The translations under genes and the position numbers were made by a program. DNA of 64,000 bases from Gnetum montanum (lineage: Eukaryota; Streptophyta; Gnetopsida; Gnetales; Gnetaceae), in NCBI GenBank assembly GCA_015680685.1, contig MNCI01036526.1, positions 65,248-129,247 on the forward strand. Reading direction: 5' to 3'. Shown here one piece after another: positions 32,699-45,245 of this stretch. Positions within the stretch are counted from its first letter, which is position 1, and every line of letters begins with the position of its first letter. The notes below the pieces were generated by a model. It did no database searches. It saw only the letters and a list, made by a program, of their open reading frames with translations, and was not told the DNA's origin.

Positions 32699-34930
32699 AA
32701 TGAATCTTGCAAACACTTCCACCTCTACCCTAAGCATGGAAGTAGTTCATCTTGTTTAATAGGTGGGAGACATTGAGCAACCACTCAGCCCTATACGACA
32801 ACAATGACAGTCACTCAGATTGTGTAACTAATCACTTGAATATAGGGTGTTGGATGAAAAATGATACAATTTCCTTTGTGAGAAGCTTCATATGGCCCTA
32901 ACCTTAGACCACCAAGAAATAGAAGTGATGCACAATTTTGAAATAATTCATCTAAATGGAAAGGAGTTCCTTCCCATCCTTGATGCATTCATCCTGCTTA
33001 TTGACAGCTTTAGGTGGCTCCTAGACCAACTTATTAGGGTAAGTGGGTTGAAAGAACAAGATGTGGTATCAAACTATGATGAGCCCCTATAGGATGGATA
33101 GGAGGAGCTTGAATCCTATTCAAATAGTGGTGTCCCATTTTATGCCTCTATCCAATAGCCTACCTTCACTTTTGTGCTGCACTAGTCACAATCATTTGCC
33201 TTCTTTGAGGTAGAAATGACACTTCTAAAACCTAAGTCCATGCCTATGGTAGCTATCCACCAAGTCTTGCATGGGAAACAAAGTGCATGACCTTCTACCA
33301 CTTTTTCCTTTGTCATCTCCTCAGAGTCTATGTAGCCTTCCTTGTTGGCATCCATGATGCTGACACTACCATATGTGCACACGATGCCCATATCTTAGCC
33401 ATAGAGAGGTCACGTGCCCTTCATCCTAGCCATCTCAGTAGCACCACCAATAATAACCCAAGCCTCAACCATGTGGTTGATCATGACCTTTGTGCCTATA
33501 ACATAGCTATCACACATGCCATAATACATGCAAAAACAGACTCAACAAGCATTACATGTGGTGGCACAACCCACAACAAGGCTATGGGCTACTTTGACAG
33601 CACCACTAGCAACACAACTAGCACAACCCTCTATGAAATCCCTGAGTTTGGACCAAGCATTCCAACTCATTCAAACTCTCACAAAGGAGGTTAGGCAGCT
33701 TAAAGTGGCCAACTTAGAAATGGTTCATGTGATGGATTTCTATCAAGATGACCCCATTAGTCTTATGGTCCTGCTAATAACTCTACCTCCTGGGGTCCAA
33801 CTTCCTTAATTCATGAAATACAATGATGAGGAGGACCCCAACACCAACATAGTAACTTTCTATTCTAAATCCTTGCTTTTGCAAGCATGTCCACATGCAA
33901 TCATCCATGTCTTTGCCATGTCCCTAACTAGCAAAGCTCTTGATTGGTACCATGCACTTCCTAGAGCTTCCATATCAACTTTATAGGAGCTGCTAAGCTA
34001 ATTTGCAACTCACTTTAAGTATAACTTGAAGCTTGAGGCCACTTTAGACCAAGTAATGAACATCAAGAAAGGGGTGCTAGAGATAGTACAAAAATTTATA
34101 CAACATTGTTGCTTCCCACAATGAAATTGGTGAGCCGATAGTAGAAACTCACCTTCTAGCTATCTTTAAGGGTATAGTAAATGACTTTATCAAGTCAAAA
34201 CTATACTACTTAGTTCCACATTCTCTTAGCCAATATTTTTCTCAAATGAAGAGCATACAAGACACGGTGGAAGCCAGCAAGGACCTAACCTATGTGACCT
34301 ATAAAAATGTACATACAAAAAAGGACAAAGAAAAAGGGAAGATGACACCAACTATTGTAGCTATGGCCAATGAAGCCAAACCCAACAGTACTAAGCCAAT
34401 AACCAGGGTGCCTAAGGCCCTAGCCAATAATAATAAGGCATTGAGTTCTAGCACTATGGGAACCAACCAGCCTACACCATCAGCAACAGTAAGGCAGACC
34501 CCCCAAAGGCCAAACTTTGAGCACAAGGATTGCTCAAAGTACACCCCCTTGTCCATTAAGTTATTTGAGCTCTTGGATTAGTTTCTTGGTGCTAGGCACA
34601 TCTAGCATAAAAAAATGTCTGAGGACACACAAAAACACCATGAGAGGTATTGTGAGATCCTAAAAACCCCTTCTAAAACTATGCCAAATGAGCCCCTAGT
34701 CCCTAAAAACTTTAGATTGGATTAGTTCTGCAACTATCACCAATTGTATGGCCATGACATAGACTATTGCTTAGCATTGAAAGATGACAATGAACATATG
34801 ATTGATCAAGGAAAACTAGTCCTTGATGAAAGTAGTCTTGTATAGCTAGAAAAAATAATTAATGAATGTTCACAAGAACCCCCTCAATGCCAATCGTGTA
34901 GGTTACATCATCAATGATATTAGCGTTGAT
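32699..34930 (+). pseudogene. E2 gag remnant
   Basis: A likely start is ATG 32700 (MNLANTSTSTLS). The middle is strongly diverged. The capsid-type region matches E1: SLDQAFQLIQTLTKEVRQLK and MDFYQDDPISL at 33640-33760, then MSLTSKALDWYHALPRASI near 33920. Then come IQDTVEASKDLTYVTYKN at 34250 and the Cys/His region near 34730. Many stops and frameshifts make it a fossil. It shows that E1 gag and E2 gag descend from one ancestor. Confidence 0.8.
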
Positions 34931-35389
34931 GACAACACAGAACTAGCATGTGAACCATTTGTGGTCTGTATGTCCTCTAGTGATGTTGGGGCCTGAATGT
35001 AAACTAGGCTATAGTCCCATTTTGTCATCAAAGCACCACCTTGGGCACTCATGACACACTTGATGGTTAGAGCTCCATAGCACGTTGTGATGACAGTAAT
35101 CCAGACACCTTTTGTCATTAGGGTGTCAAGGTGTGTAGACCTCTTACCTACTTGGATTCTAGTGGTGGGAACTACATCACATCCTGCTCATTCAAAATCA
35201 TATCCTAAGAGACATAATAAGCATCTTGCTGAGAAAATGATTAGAGAATGCATGGAGCTAGGTCCTCCTGAGCCCACCCCCTTGTCAGCCATCCCCATGG
35301 CCTCATTATCTTAGACTACCAACACAAATGCAAATAGTCAATAGACAAGTGTTGAGGCTTGAAAGCTCGCTGCACAACCAAAGGTTAAA

Positions 35390-36380
35390 TCTCCTCCCTG
35401 GGAGATCTGTCTATTCAGATGCATGAAGAAGGTAAAAGCCACCAAAACAATAGATGGTGAAAAATATTTCTTAAATATGTTGGCACAAGTTAAGCAGGCT
35501 CTCAAGAAAAAGAACATAACCTTAATTCTTGTATGACTTCATAATGACTTTTGCTACTCATCATGAGGCGTTGGTTCACATGCTAACATCTATTTTAGTT
35601 AAGCAAGATATTCCAGCAAATGAAAAGGCCATTCATACTATAATCTTTTCACCCACAAGTCAAGAGTTAAGGTCAATACCCTTGACATTTCGTGATGAGG
35701 TAGTTAAGGTTGATCTTGAAAAGGGTTAGGTGACTAGTGAATCCATTTTTATAATGATTCATGTAGGCTAATATAAAATTCACAAGATGCATGTTGATGA
35801 TGGTGCAGCAACCAATGTCATCCCATTCTTTGTCATTGAAAAGCTTGGCCTGGTTGACCAAATTAGGTCAACAACAACAACGTGCTTAAAATCCTTCAAT
35901 GGAACATGTGTGGTTGTAAAAGGAATAGTCACAATATATTTTGTGAAAGAGGAGTAATTCCCCACAAATGGTGAATTCATTATGGTTGAAGAAATGCATA
36001 AATTCAATCTAATTCTAGAGAGGTCTTGGCTAGCCCAACTTCGGACCATTTCTTCACCCATTCACCAAGAGATCCACTTGCCTTATGAGGGTGGGGAGGT
36101 GGTGATCTTTGGTGATAATGTAGCCCCTCCAATCATCAACAATGTAGATACAGAACAAGGGTCAAAGGTAGAGTTCTCTAAAGATGCACCACTTGTTCAA
36201 AATGAAAGTCAATGTTGTTTGGCTGATTTTAAACAACCAAGTGAAATGTGCAACCTTCCTAAGGGAGCTCTTTGGGTAGAATTGCCCTTCTGTGCAATAG
36301 ATGAAGTTCTAGGAGAATAATATCTTGTGCCTCCTAGGCCCTACACACCTCCTATTCCCCATCAGGTTAGAAAATACTTA
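35390..36380 (+). pseudogene. E2 protease remnant
   Basis: It starts with a linker shared with E1 (MYDFIMTFATHHEALVHML, 35529). The retropepsin motif is MHVDDGAATNVIPFFVIEKL at about 35790-35850, again VDDG as in E1. Then come FNLILERSWLAQLRTI near 36003 and IHQEIHLPYEGGEVVIFGD near 36060. The end is LWVELPFCAIDEVLGE with TAA at 36318, and a short shared tail continues in the same frame. Stops at about 35520 and 35956 and one frame change inactivate it. Confidence 0.82.
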
Positions 36381-36544
36381 CGTGACTAAGGCATGCCATT
36401 AGTTCACTTTCATGTTTCACTTGTCCTTTTTCCTTTGCCTATACAATTACGATTACATTATTGTTTACATCCTGTGTTAGTTATGTCATTTCTTTATATC
36501 ATGTATTTTTGTTTAGCATTTTTCAGAAAAAAAAATAACATGGC

Positions 36545-36775
36545 TCAAAAATACCATAAACTATTGCATGGCCTGCCAAGGCCTAAAACTGGGAACCAAC
36601 TCACTTTTACATGATGGCCAAAAATAGTGTTAAACTAGCAATGGCTTGAAATGGCCTTAAACTAGTGATGACCCAAAACGACCATAAACTAGCAATGACC
36701 CAAAACGACCTTAAACTAGCGATGATCCTTCTGCCATGGCCTTAAACTAGCATAGGGCCCTCAAGGGCCTAATTG
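36545..36775. repeat. Diverged GGCCTTAAACTAGC repeats after E2 protease
   Basis: Seven or so irregular copies of ATGGCCTTAAACTAG / ATGACCCAAAACGACC lie at the same place as the E1 set at 13886-14020. Confidence 0.75.
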
Positions 36776-36981
36776 CATCAATTAAATCGCAAGTCAAAGA
36801 TACAATAACATTACATAAAATACAACAAAATGACAAGCAAATAATTGTCACATTTCTATTAAATTATCAATAAGATATATAGTTCAATTTTACATCTAAA
36901 ACATGAAATATCAAAAAGCACAAAATTGCCCAATAGTAGGGCTATATTTTAGGCATTCCAGCCTACAATGTGTGGTGGGGG

Positions 36982-39900
36982 CTAGGGAGCTTGCTCTTCC
37001 TCTTCATCTACTACTTCACTGGGTCCTACACCATCACCTGGGACCTGCATTAAATAAAAATAAAACAATAAATTATCCAAAAAATGAGGTAACATAAAAC
37101 ATTAAAATAAAGTAAATAAAACTAATGCAAACCAAGCCAACCTAAGAAGGATCCACATCCATGTCTAGGGGCATCCTGTCGAGTCTAGCCTCTAGTTGTT
37201 GGAGGATTTTTTCCTTTGATAACTATGGCCAGTCCTCCTTGCCAAGGTTAATACCTACAAGGGTTTTCCCTTTTTCTATGGCCATCCATGAGGGTTGTCC
37301 TAGTGAAAACCTTGTAGAGATGACCTCTCTAGGAGGCAAAGTGATCTATCTCTCTGAGGTTTCACTCACCACTACGTTTTTTGTGAATAGTGCATAAGCC
37401 TATGTTGCACTGATTGCATTAAGAAATATCTCTTGCCATCAACACTCCATAGAGTCATCTTGGTAGTTTTTATGGTATGCTTCATGTTCTTGCTTATAGT
37501 GGTGCCTGTGATCCTTTTGAGTTTGGCCCCATTGGTACACTTTCGTTCTATAATCCTTCCAGTCTTGATTTTTTTCTTGCTAATAGGTCCATCTACAGTT
37601 GTTGCTCAATCACCTCACAAGTTGCTTCATTCTTACCTTGAACAGCTAATCAATACCTAATATAATTAATTTTGGTCATGTGTCAGCTACCATCTAATTT
37701 TTCACATGCCACTAAGAAGTCATAGCGGGATTGTAAGTCCTTCATTTTTGCCTCCTAGCTTGCCCTCTTTTTCTAAAGCTCTTGCACCCATTTCCATAGG
37801 TACTCATTAATGCATATGCACTCCCCCAATGCTCTTGTAGAGTACAACATGAATTTGCTTTCCTTGTCATATACATGATGAGGCACTTGCTCCACCTTAT
37901 GGGAAAAATTAGGCATGACATCAATCTAGACTACCCTATTCAGGTTCCACTTAAGTTATGAATTTGTCATTACATAATAGCAAGATGATGTTAGCCATGA
38001 ACCAAGTAAAAATTGGTAAAAATGAAAAAATTAATAAAAATAGACATACCAATCTTAGGTTCTATTTTTTTTATATGATCTATCATATCATCCACCATGC
38101 CTTGCATGAAGGTAAACTTATTCAAATCCTCCATCCATGGTTGCATGTAGAAGATGGATGTGGATGCTGAACATTCAATGGAAACACTGACTGCTGCAAC
38201 TAACACACTTAGTGATTATCAGATAGACAATAGCTAAGGGTGTGAAAGTTAAAAATAAAAAATAAAAAAAGGAGAAGGGAGAAAAATAGCAATGAAACAA
38301 ATAAAAAAGGAGAATAAAAAAAATGATAGTGCAAAGCTCCTACCCAACAAGCTTGTAGGTGTGAGAGCGAGGAGATGATCCATCTGCACACCATAAAAAA
38401 AAATCTGAAACTCACTCCCTTTGAATTACAACACTTCTTCCCTGAGTTTCCTTAACACTTTGATAGATTCACATTCCTCTATTTCTACCATTTGTCCCTC
38501 AGGTTGAGGGACATCATCCTCCATGGGCTTCATTATTGCTACAGGGGTTCTCTTACTTGTGTCACATAAATTAAATTTAGAATGGTCAATAATGAGTGTA
38601 ATATAGCATGATACATTATAGCAGTATCAAATAATGCATACTTACAATTTTTTAGTGTAAATTATGAAGCTTAAATTGGATTTTTTTGCCACCCTCTTCC
38701 ACTTCACGTGCGGGCTCCTATATGTGGCTTCTTAATCTTTATTTTGGATGATCTTACTATCTTGGCAATGAGTTGTGCTCCTCTCACTGGATTTCTGGTG
38801 TTGGTTGGTGGGGCCTCCTTGGCACTATCACATGTGTAGTAGGATCATCCTACATTGTCTCTAGTCATTATGAAAAATGACTCACTAATCACTTCCAAAG
38901 TGTCCTGTGACCATGTGGTGTTAAATAGGTAACGAATCCATGGCCTAGAAATTTGGTGGTGGTCTTACACCACCCACCACCCATTCTCATGAATCACCAA
39001 AAAATCCACAAACCTTCTTAGGCATGCTATGAAGAAAGCAAAGTGCACATGTAATCATGCTTGAAGGTTGTGGCATAGCTTAATGACTTGAGCATGTAGG
39101 TTGTTGACAAGGTAATTGGCCCAGTTGTACCATGTCTCCTCCTCTATCATGTCCTTCATCACCCAAGCTTGCTCAACCTCAAGAATCTTGGAAAAGTAGC
39201 TTTGAAAATGCATGAGCTCAAAAGACTAGGTAGAGGTTTTGGACCATAGGTACTTTCACCTCCTTAATTGGTATTCCTTTATGGACCTTGGAAGTGCCCA
39301 ACCACTGAACATTTCCTTTATGGTCTAGGTATTTGTTGATCTTTTCTGCAACTAGTAGACCCTCAAAGGGGATGTTGAATAGTCTACAAAGAATTCATTT
39401 GTCATTTCAAAGGTCACTCACACATTACAAATCCATGTGCTAAAGTGATCGACACTCTTAGTGAAGGATTCAATTAGGGCAATCATTTTGACCATTAGGT
39501 CCATGAGCCTAGCCCATGAAGATTCCTTACTTTCTCCACTAGGGTGTTGTAGCATAACCAGTGTTTTGAACTCTCAACCTCCCTATATTTAAAGATGAGA
39601 GTGACCTTAGTGTGACTTATAGAAACCACTGTAACTTCTCTTGAATTAACTGCAACTGCAATAAGCAAAGGTAAAATTAGCAACATGAGAAAAATAAAGA
39701 AAAAGTGAATAAAAATAAATGACACATGACTCACATGGCATGAATGGTCTGTGGGATGGTGGTAGTGGGATTGAAACTTCCTCCATGCTTGGTATGCCAT
39801 TTGCCCACTCAGCATCCAACTAGCTAAGAGCTCAACACTAGGAGGGAGTTCCACTAATTCTACCATAATTTATCCATTCATTTCTATAGGAAAATTATCA

Positions 39901-41510
39901 AAAGATGAGAATTCCTATAGGGCAATTTGAGTCAATTTTAACACCCCATCATCATCATGGAGGCCATCTACGTCAATGGAAAACCTAAAAATAGACATGA
40001 GTAGTTAGCATCTTAAGTCATAATCTAATAAGTAGTATAAGAAATCATAAGGAGACTCACCCTCCAAGATAATACACCATCCTAGGTGGGTTCTAGAAAA
40101 GAGTGTGTAGGTGTCAAATAATGAAGAAAGTGTTTCTCTTGTTGTAGCACTAAAATTCAAGCATTTCCCACATCTTGGACAAAATCCTAAGGCCCTTGCA
40201 GCCCCGGCCTAAGCTTCCTACTCCTTTGTTGTTAGTAGGCTCATTAGATATGAACCTTAAAATGTCTTGGTTCACCTTGGGCAATAGTGTTTCCATTATG
40301 AAACTTGCTACTTCTACCACCAAGTGTGACCATATCATCACAATGAAGTGGCATAGAAAAAATTTTAGGAATTCTTGTGCACCCAACATAAACCATATCT
40401 CTTGGCGGCTTACATGTGTGTCTAGTGCAGGCATAGGCTCGCTCATGTAGCACAAGATGCCCACCAACTCAGCTACAATGAGGATGGATTTTAGTAATAT
40501 CCTATGAACATAATAGTGAAAAAAGGAGAATGTTAGCATAGGATACAAAAATGAAAACATGCATATAAATTAAACTTAACATATTAAGAGAAAAGATCAT
40601 AACTTCGCCCGCAAAGCCCCACTAGAAAGGGATGTCAGCATACACATCTGACATGCCTAGTTCCCAACAAGGCACAACACTAACATCTACATTGTATAAA
40701 AAAAATCCACTAATTGTTGGTTACGCTCCCCATAGAGTGTAACTTTTAAAACTAATTTTTTTTAAAGTGTTGGTTATGCTTCTTAACTGCAAGATGTTTT
40801 CTAAGTGTTGGTTATGCCCCTCAAAAATTGTAACAACCACACAAATGTCCAACTATCAAAAATTAAAAAAAAAATTGTAGGGTATGCTCACTACAGAGTG
40901 TAAGATATTGAATATGTTGTCTATAAAGTGTGATGCCAAGAAATCAAAATTTCTCTAACTTCTTGTTATGCTCTTAGGAATGTACCATAGCATAACAGCT
41001 GTAACCCTCATAGTCACCCTGCCTAGATTGTCACACTCTATTTCTGCCTTCGAGTCACCTCAGCTGAGCCCTATCTTGTGCTGCATGTGGGATGCCAAGG
41101 AAAACCCTTGTGCCACACTACACATAGGATGCAAATAAATGCTTATTTTGTGCCATGCATGGGATGTCAAGAAAACCCTTGTCCCATGTCATGCGCAGGA
41201 CACCAAACCCTCGTAGCAAAAAACTCAAAAAAGCTAAACAAAAAAAATGCATCACATGCACTCACTTCCTTGGCTATGACTCATGATGGACATAGTGATG
41301 GTGGTTGTCCCTGATCAAGGTAGGCCACCCTCAAAACTCCAAAATCCCAAAGTAGATAAGAAATAATAAAATAAAACCACAAAGGGAGAGCGTACCACCT
41401 TACCTGGCTGACAGTGTCTCCTTATAGTCCTCTATGTATGCCATGGGAAGATGCCTCAATGTGTGTTCTCCTTCATCCACATTGGTGAGGCCAAGGTGTT
41501 TTCATTTACT
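36982..41510 (-). pseudogene. Antisense multi-exon gene inside E2 (homologue of the E1 antisense gene)
   Basis: Exons matching E1 can be read on the minus strand: exon 1 ending at 41404 (SAR then GTAAGG), exon 2 40501-40061, exon 3 39984-39735, exon 4 about 39655-38646, exon 6 ending at 38050, exon 7 about 37965-37142 and exon 8 37044-36982. The junctions of exons 1-2, 2-3 and 7-8 fall in the same phases as in E1. Exon 2 has KSILIVAELVGILCY and ends PPRMVYYLGG; E1 ends VGTVYYSGG. Exon 4 keeps HFAFFIACLRRFVDFLVI. Exon 6 keeps FTFMQGMVDDMIDHI; E1 has FAFMEGVVSDMIEHL. Exon 8 is a short acidic tail (SEVVDEEEEQAP then TAG). Exons 2, 3, 4 and 7 carry stops; exon 3 and exon 4 contain indels. I could not fix exon 5 or the start codon. 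Confidence 0.75.
40715..41000. repeat. Repeated TTACGCTCC...GAGTGTAA motifs in intron 1 of the E2 antisense gene
   Basis: Units such as GGTTACGCTCCCCATAGAG followed by TGTAAC recur four or five times, diverged (40720, 40765, 40808, 40880, 40975). The same kind of imperfect palindrome fills the E2 U3 at 46930-47690 and the E1 U3. Confidence 0.55.
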
Positions 41511-41680
41511 ATAGCACATCATGATTAATTATCACACTCTTTCTTCCTTCTTTCTCTTTGTTACGCTCTAGCTTCCACTTTGTTGTTGCTACACTTTGTC
41601 TCCCTTAGTCTCAGCTGCACTACACTCAATGACTATTTGCTTTAACTTTGAAAATAATAGATTTACTATGGTAAAACCCT

Positions 41681-41690
41681 TATTTATACC
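41681..41690 (-). promoter_or_regulatory. TATA box upstream of the E2 antisense gene
   Basis: The minus strand reads GGTATAAATA in the context GGGTATAAATAAGGG, a canonical TATA box about 180-280 bp upstream of exon 1. It supports independent antisense transcription and does not look like part of an LTR. Confidence 0.6.
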
Positions 41691-41699
41691 CTTCTGAGT

Positions 41700-42104
41700 T
41701 GAAGGACACATCACCCTCTTAGGGCTTGTCCCATGTTCCACACATAACGTGGGATAAGCGTAAGACCAAAAGTTAGAAAATTTTTCTAACCTTTCCAATG
41801 CCCCCATACTTAGAAATTTTTTTGCATTTTTTTTATTACCCAATAAACATCTAGCTTCGCCTGGCATTTAAAACCATCCAAGCCTTGTTTAAACCCATGT
41901 CTCCTGCATAAACTATGGTTCACTACAACCTTAAACTAATAATTTTATGACCAATTGAGGCTCTAATGTTATTTTACAATACTTTCTTATTTGATCCAAC
42001 AACTGCATAGTTAAGCAAATTTTCATAACATTGTCTTCCTTATTTTGTGCATTTTTCCTTATTAAGACAAGTGCCGCTTGACTTTTTTTTTTGTTGTTTT
42101 GTAG
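41700..42104 (+). other. End of the E2 sense intron
   Basis: No gene is seen. The segment ends in a long T run and TTGTTGTTTTGTAG (AG at 42103-42104), the sense acceptor homologous to 18695 in E1. Confidence 0.6.
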
Positions 42105-43800
42105 GATTTTTGGCAAGATTATAGAGTGAATGCATACGAGAGTCTTTATTCACCCTTAGTCTTAATTGGACCTTACAGTGGTTCCACAAGATGCATAAAC
42201 ACTAAGCTCCTAGAATTTGAGCCTATGACTTATGACACGAACATATCATCCTTAGAGACATCTCTAGACTAGCTAGACCATCTAGTTAGAGCTCTAGACC
42301 TAGAGGTAAGTGACCTAATCAAGGATCTTCTCATTAAAATCCCTATAGTAACATGTAAATGTGAGGCGAAGACATTGAAACTTAGTTTTTTGTTAGAGCC
42401 TCAAATCAAACAAAGCATCTCTAAAGTCCTTAACGATAACATCAAGGCATTCGCATGGTCCTACAAGAACATCTCGGGCCTAGACCCTTGCATAATATAA
42501 CACAAGATTATTCTTGATCCTCAGATAAAATTAGTTAAACAAAAATTTCACAAAGTGAAGCTTGAGGTGGTGTTGGTAGTTCATGATGAAATCACTAAGC
42601 TTTACAAATCTGGTTTCATCCAAGTAGTTTATTACAATGACTAAGTTTCAAACATCATAGTTGTCCCTTAGAAAAATGGAAGTATAAGCATTTGCATAAA
42701 CTTCTGAGACTTAAACAAGATGACCATCAAAGATGATTTCCCATTGCCTAGTATTGACTAACTCATTGATACTATGTCTGGTCATGCTTTGTTGTCGTTT
42801 ATGGACGGGTTTTCAGGGTACAAGCAAATTGAGATAAACCTAGAGCACCAGCTTAGCATCACCTTCATGACCCCCTAGGGTATGTTTTGCTATACAATGA
42901 TGTCCTTTGGAATAATGAATGTATGAGCAACCTATCAATGTGCAATGACATATATCTTTAGTGATTATTTACTAGACTTTCTCAATGACTATGTTGATAA
43001 CATAGGAATTAAGTCCAAGTTAGCAAATGACCATGTAGATGACTTAGACCATGTCCTCAAATGTTGCCTTAGACATGACCTTAGGCTAAACCCCAAAAAG
43101 TGTGTCTTTGGCATCAAAATTGGTTGCATGCTATGCTTTGTAGTATCAAAAGCAAGTATATGTGTAGACCTCAATAAGGTTAAGGCTATTACCAAATTAC
43201 CACCATCGGTGAACCTTAAGGAGCTACACAGGTTACAAGGTAGATTACAATTTATACATAGGTTTATCACTAGATTGATTGATAAGTTGTAGCTAATGCA
43301 ACATTTTCTCAAAAAGGAGGTCCTCTTTGAGTGGACAACTCAATGCCAAGAGGCATTTGAAAACCTAAAAAATGAGTTGGCTCAACTTTTGATTGTCTAC
43401 CCTTCATAAGAGGATAAGCCATTCTACATTTACCTTGCAACCTTAGAGACTTCCATTGCTTCTCTACTTTGCCAAAAGAAAGACAATGGCTCAAAGGTAC
43501 CTGTTTAGTACTTAAGCCATGCACGAGTGGCCCATGAGGAAAAATACAATTATGTAGAGAAAAACCATCTCACCTTAGTCTTTGCACTCCAAAAATAGGG
43601 ATACTATCTTTTCCGTAGTCAAGTTAACATCATTTGCAAAAGCAACGTACTCTGGGTGATTACTATGAACATGTATGAAAGTAGTCAAATTGCATGATGG
43701 AAGGTAATAACCATGGATTTTGACCTACACTACATAGCATAAACATTGAAAAAAGGTTAAGCAATAGCAACACAATTCATAGCTTCACCTATAGATGATG
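42105..43800 (+). pseudogene. E2 reverse transcriptase and first RNase H remnant
   Basis: It opens after the acceptor with ESLYSPLVLIGPYSG, matching the E1 pol start. Later motifs are FAWSYKNISGLDP, LLSFMDGFSGYKQI near 42790, FCYTMMSFG near 42890 and AMTYIFSDYLLDFLNDYVDN, with the catalytic box as YVDN (42990-43001), so the second Asp is lost. LNPKKCVFGIKIG and the RNase H piece YIYLATLETSIASLLCQKK follow. More than ten stops are present. Where E1 has stop FC*TMM, E2 keeps FCYTMM, showing that stop is private to E1. Confidence 0.87.
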
Positions 43801-44270
43801 AAGCAGCAATAGATTTGGAATTTGTAGATGAGCATATCAATAGCATAAGTCAAATGCCTACAAACTTTGAGGCAATTTTATACTTTGATGATGCTTCAAT
43901 CACACAAGGTACTAATGTCACTATCATTATCATGTTTCCCTCTAGGGAGATCTGACCCTTTGCATAGCATTTTGCATTTCGTTACACAAAACATGTGGTG
44001 GAGTATGAAAGTATGCTTAGAGATGTCTTGACATCTCATGATTTAGGAATCCAAAACATAGCAATCCAAGGTGATTCATATCTTATTGTCAAACAAGTCA
44101 TGGAGGTTTACGCTTGCAAGGCATAACATTTACAACTTTATTGTGACTTGGTGAAATACTTGCTCAAGAAATTTGCAACTATGGATGTCCAAAACATTCC
44201 TTGTAATGAAAATTCCATTGCTAATGCATTAGCCACTTTAGCCTTCAGTGTAGTGTGAAACATGTTTTTT
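43801..44270 (+). pseudogene. E2 archaeal-type RNase H remnant
   Basis: YFDDASITQG near 43880, VVEYESML near 44000, IQGDSYLIVKQV near 44070 and ENSIANALATLAF near 44210 match the E1 aRH. The last Asp has become Asn and the FDGA Gly is Asp. Several stops are present. Confidence 0.8.
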
Positions 44271-44940
44271 GCATTGCCCACTTCTATGGTGGATTTCACC
44301 AAACCTATAATGCAAATAATAGGCATTGCATGCATAGATACAAGCACAACTTACATCCAAGAGTGGTATGATGATATTAATACATACCTCCAATAGGAAG
44401 AGCCTCCACAAAATCTAACCTATGCCCAAAAAGATGCAGTACAAATGTGATCATGGCAATATGTCCTTATAGGTGATAACACCTTGTGTCATAGATCCTA
44501 TGATGAAATATTGTTAACATGTAAGACACCATATAGTCTTGTATATGGATCTGAAGCAATGTTACCTATTTAACTATAGGTTCCATCACTTCATATGATA
44601 CTCTTTAGCTTCATTGATGAGGTTTAGAACAATGAATTAAGGATCATTGACCTCCACTCTATAGATAAGGAGCACATAGAAAGACTTGATCACATCGAGT
44701 GGTACTAGGGAAAGCAATGACAAAAGCACTGTCACAATCAATGTCAATGTCCAATGAAGATGGGGGATCTAGTCATCAAGGTCATTCACAAGCCTGCAGA
44801 CAAATTGTTAGCTAACTAGGAAGGGCCTTTTTTGGTCATAAAGGCCTATGACAATGGAGCATTCAAGCTTGCTGATCTAGACAACAATGAGTTTGTTAAT
44901 CCAATTAACCACTCATACCTGAATTTGTACTACACCTGGT
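44271..44940 (+). pseudogene. E2 integrase remnant with core deletion
   Basis: The segment before the zinc finger ends DEILLTC at about 44522. It jumps at once to TPYSLVYGSEA (44528), which in E1 is some 670 bp further on. The zinc-binding module and the whole DDE core are therefore missing. The C-terminal part survives: KMGDLVIKV, EGPFLVIKAYDNGAFKLAD near 44820, then NHSYLNLYYTW. The rest is interrupted by stops. Confidence 0.85.
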
Positions 44941-44974
44941 ACATAGTACCATGCCAATGACAAAGTAAGGTAAA

Positions 44975-45245
44975 ATAACATCTACTATGACATTAAATTG
45001 GCATAGAACATCTACGATGACATTAAATTGTCATAGAATGTCCCTAGGCCATAACGTTAAACTAGCACCCATAGCATGGTTTGCTATGACCTTAAATTGG
45101 CCATCCACCATCCACTACTAGCATAGTGATCTACTAGGACCTTAAACTAGCACATCATAATATACCAGGACCTTAAACTGGGTTTACAATCTATTATGAC
45201 CTTAAACTAGCATAGCATGCAGTCTACCAAGACCTAAAACAAGGT
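44975..45245. repeat. Diverged ACCTTAAACTAGCA repeats after E2 integrase
   Basis: About eight copies of a unit like CTATGACCTTAAACTAGCAT follow the pol remnant, as in E1 at 22310-22800. Confidence 0.8.
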
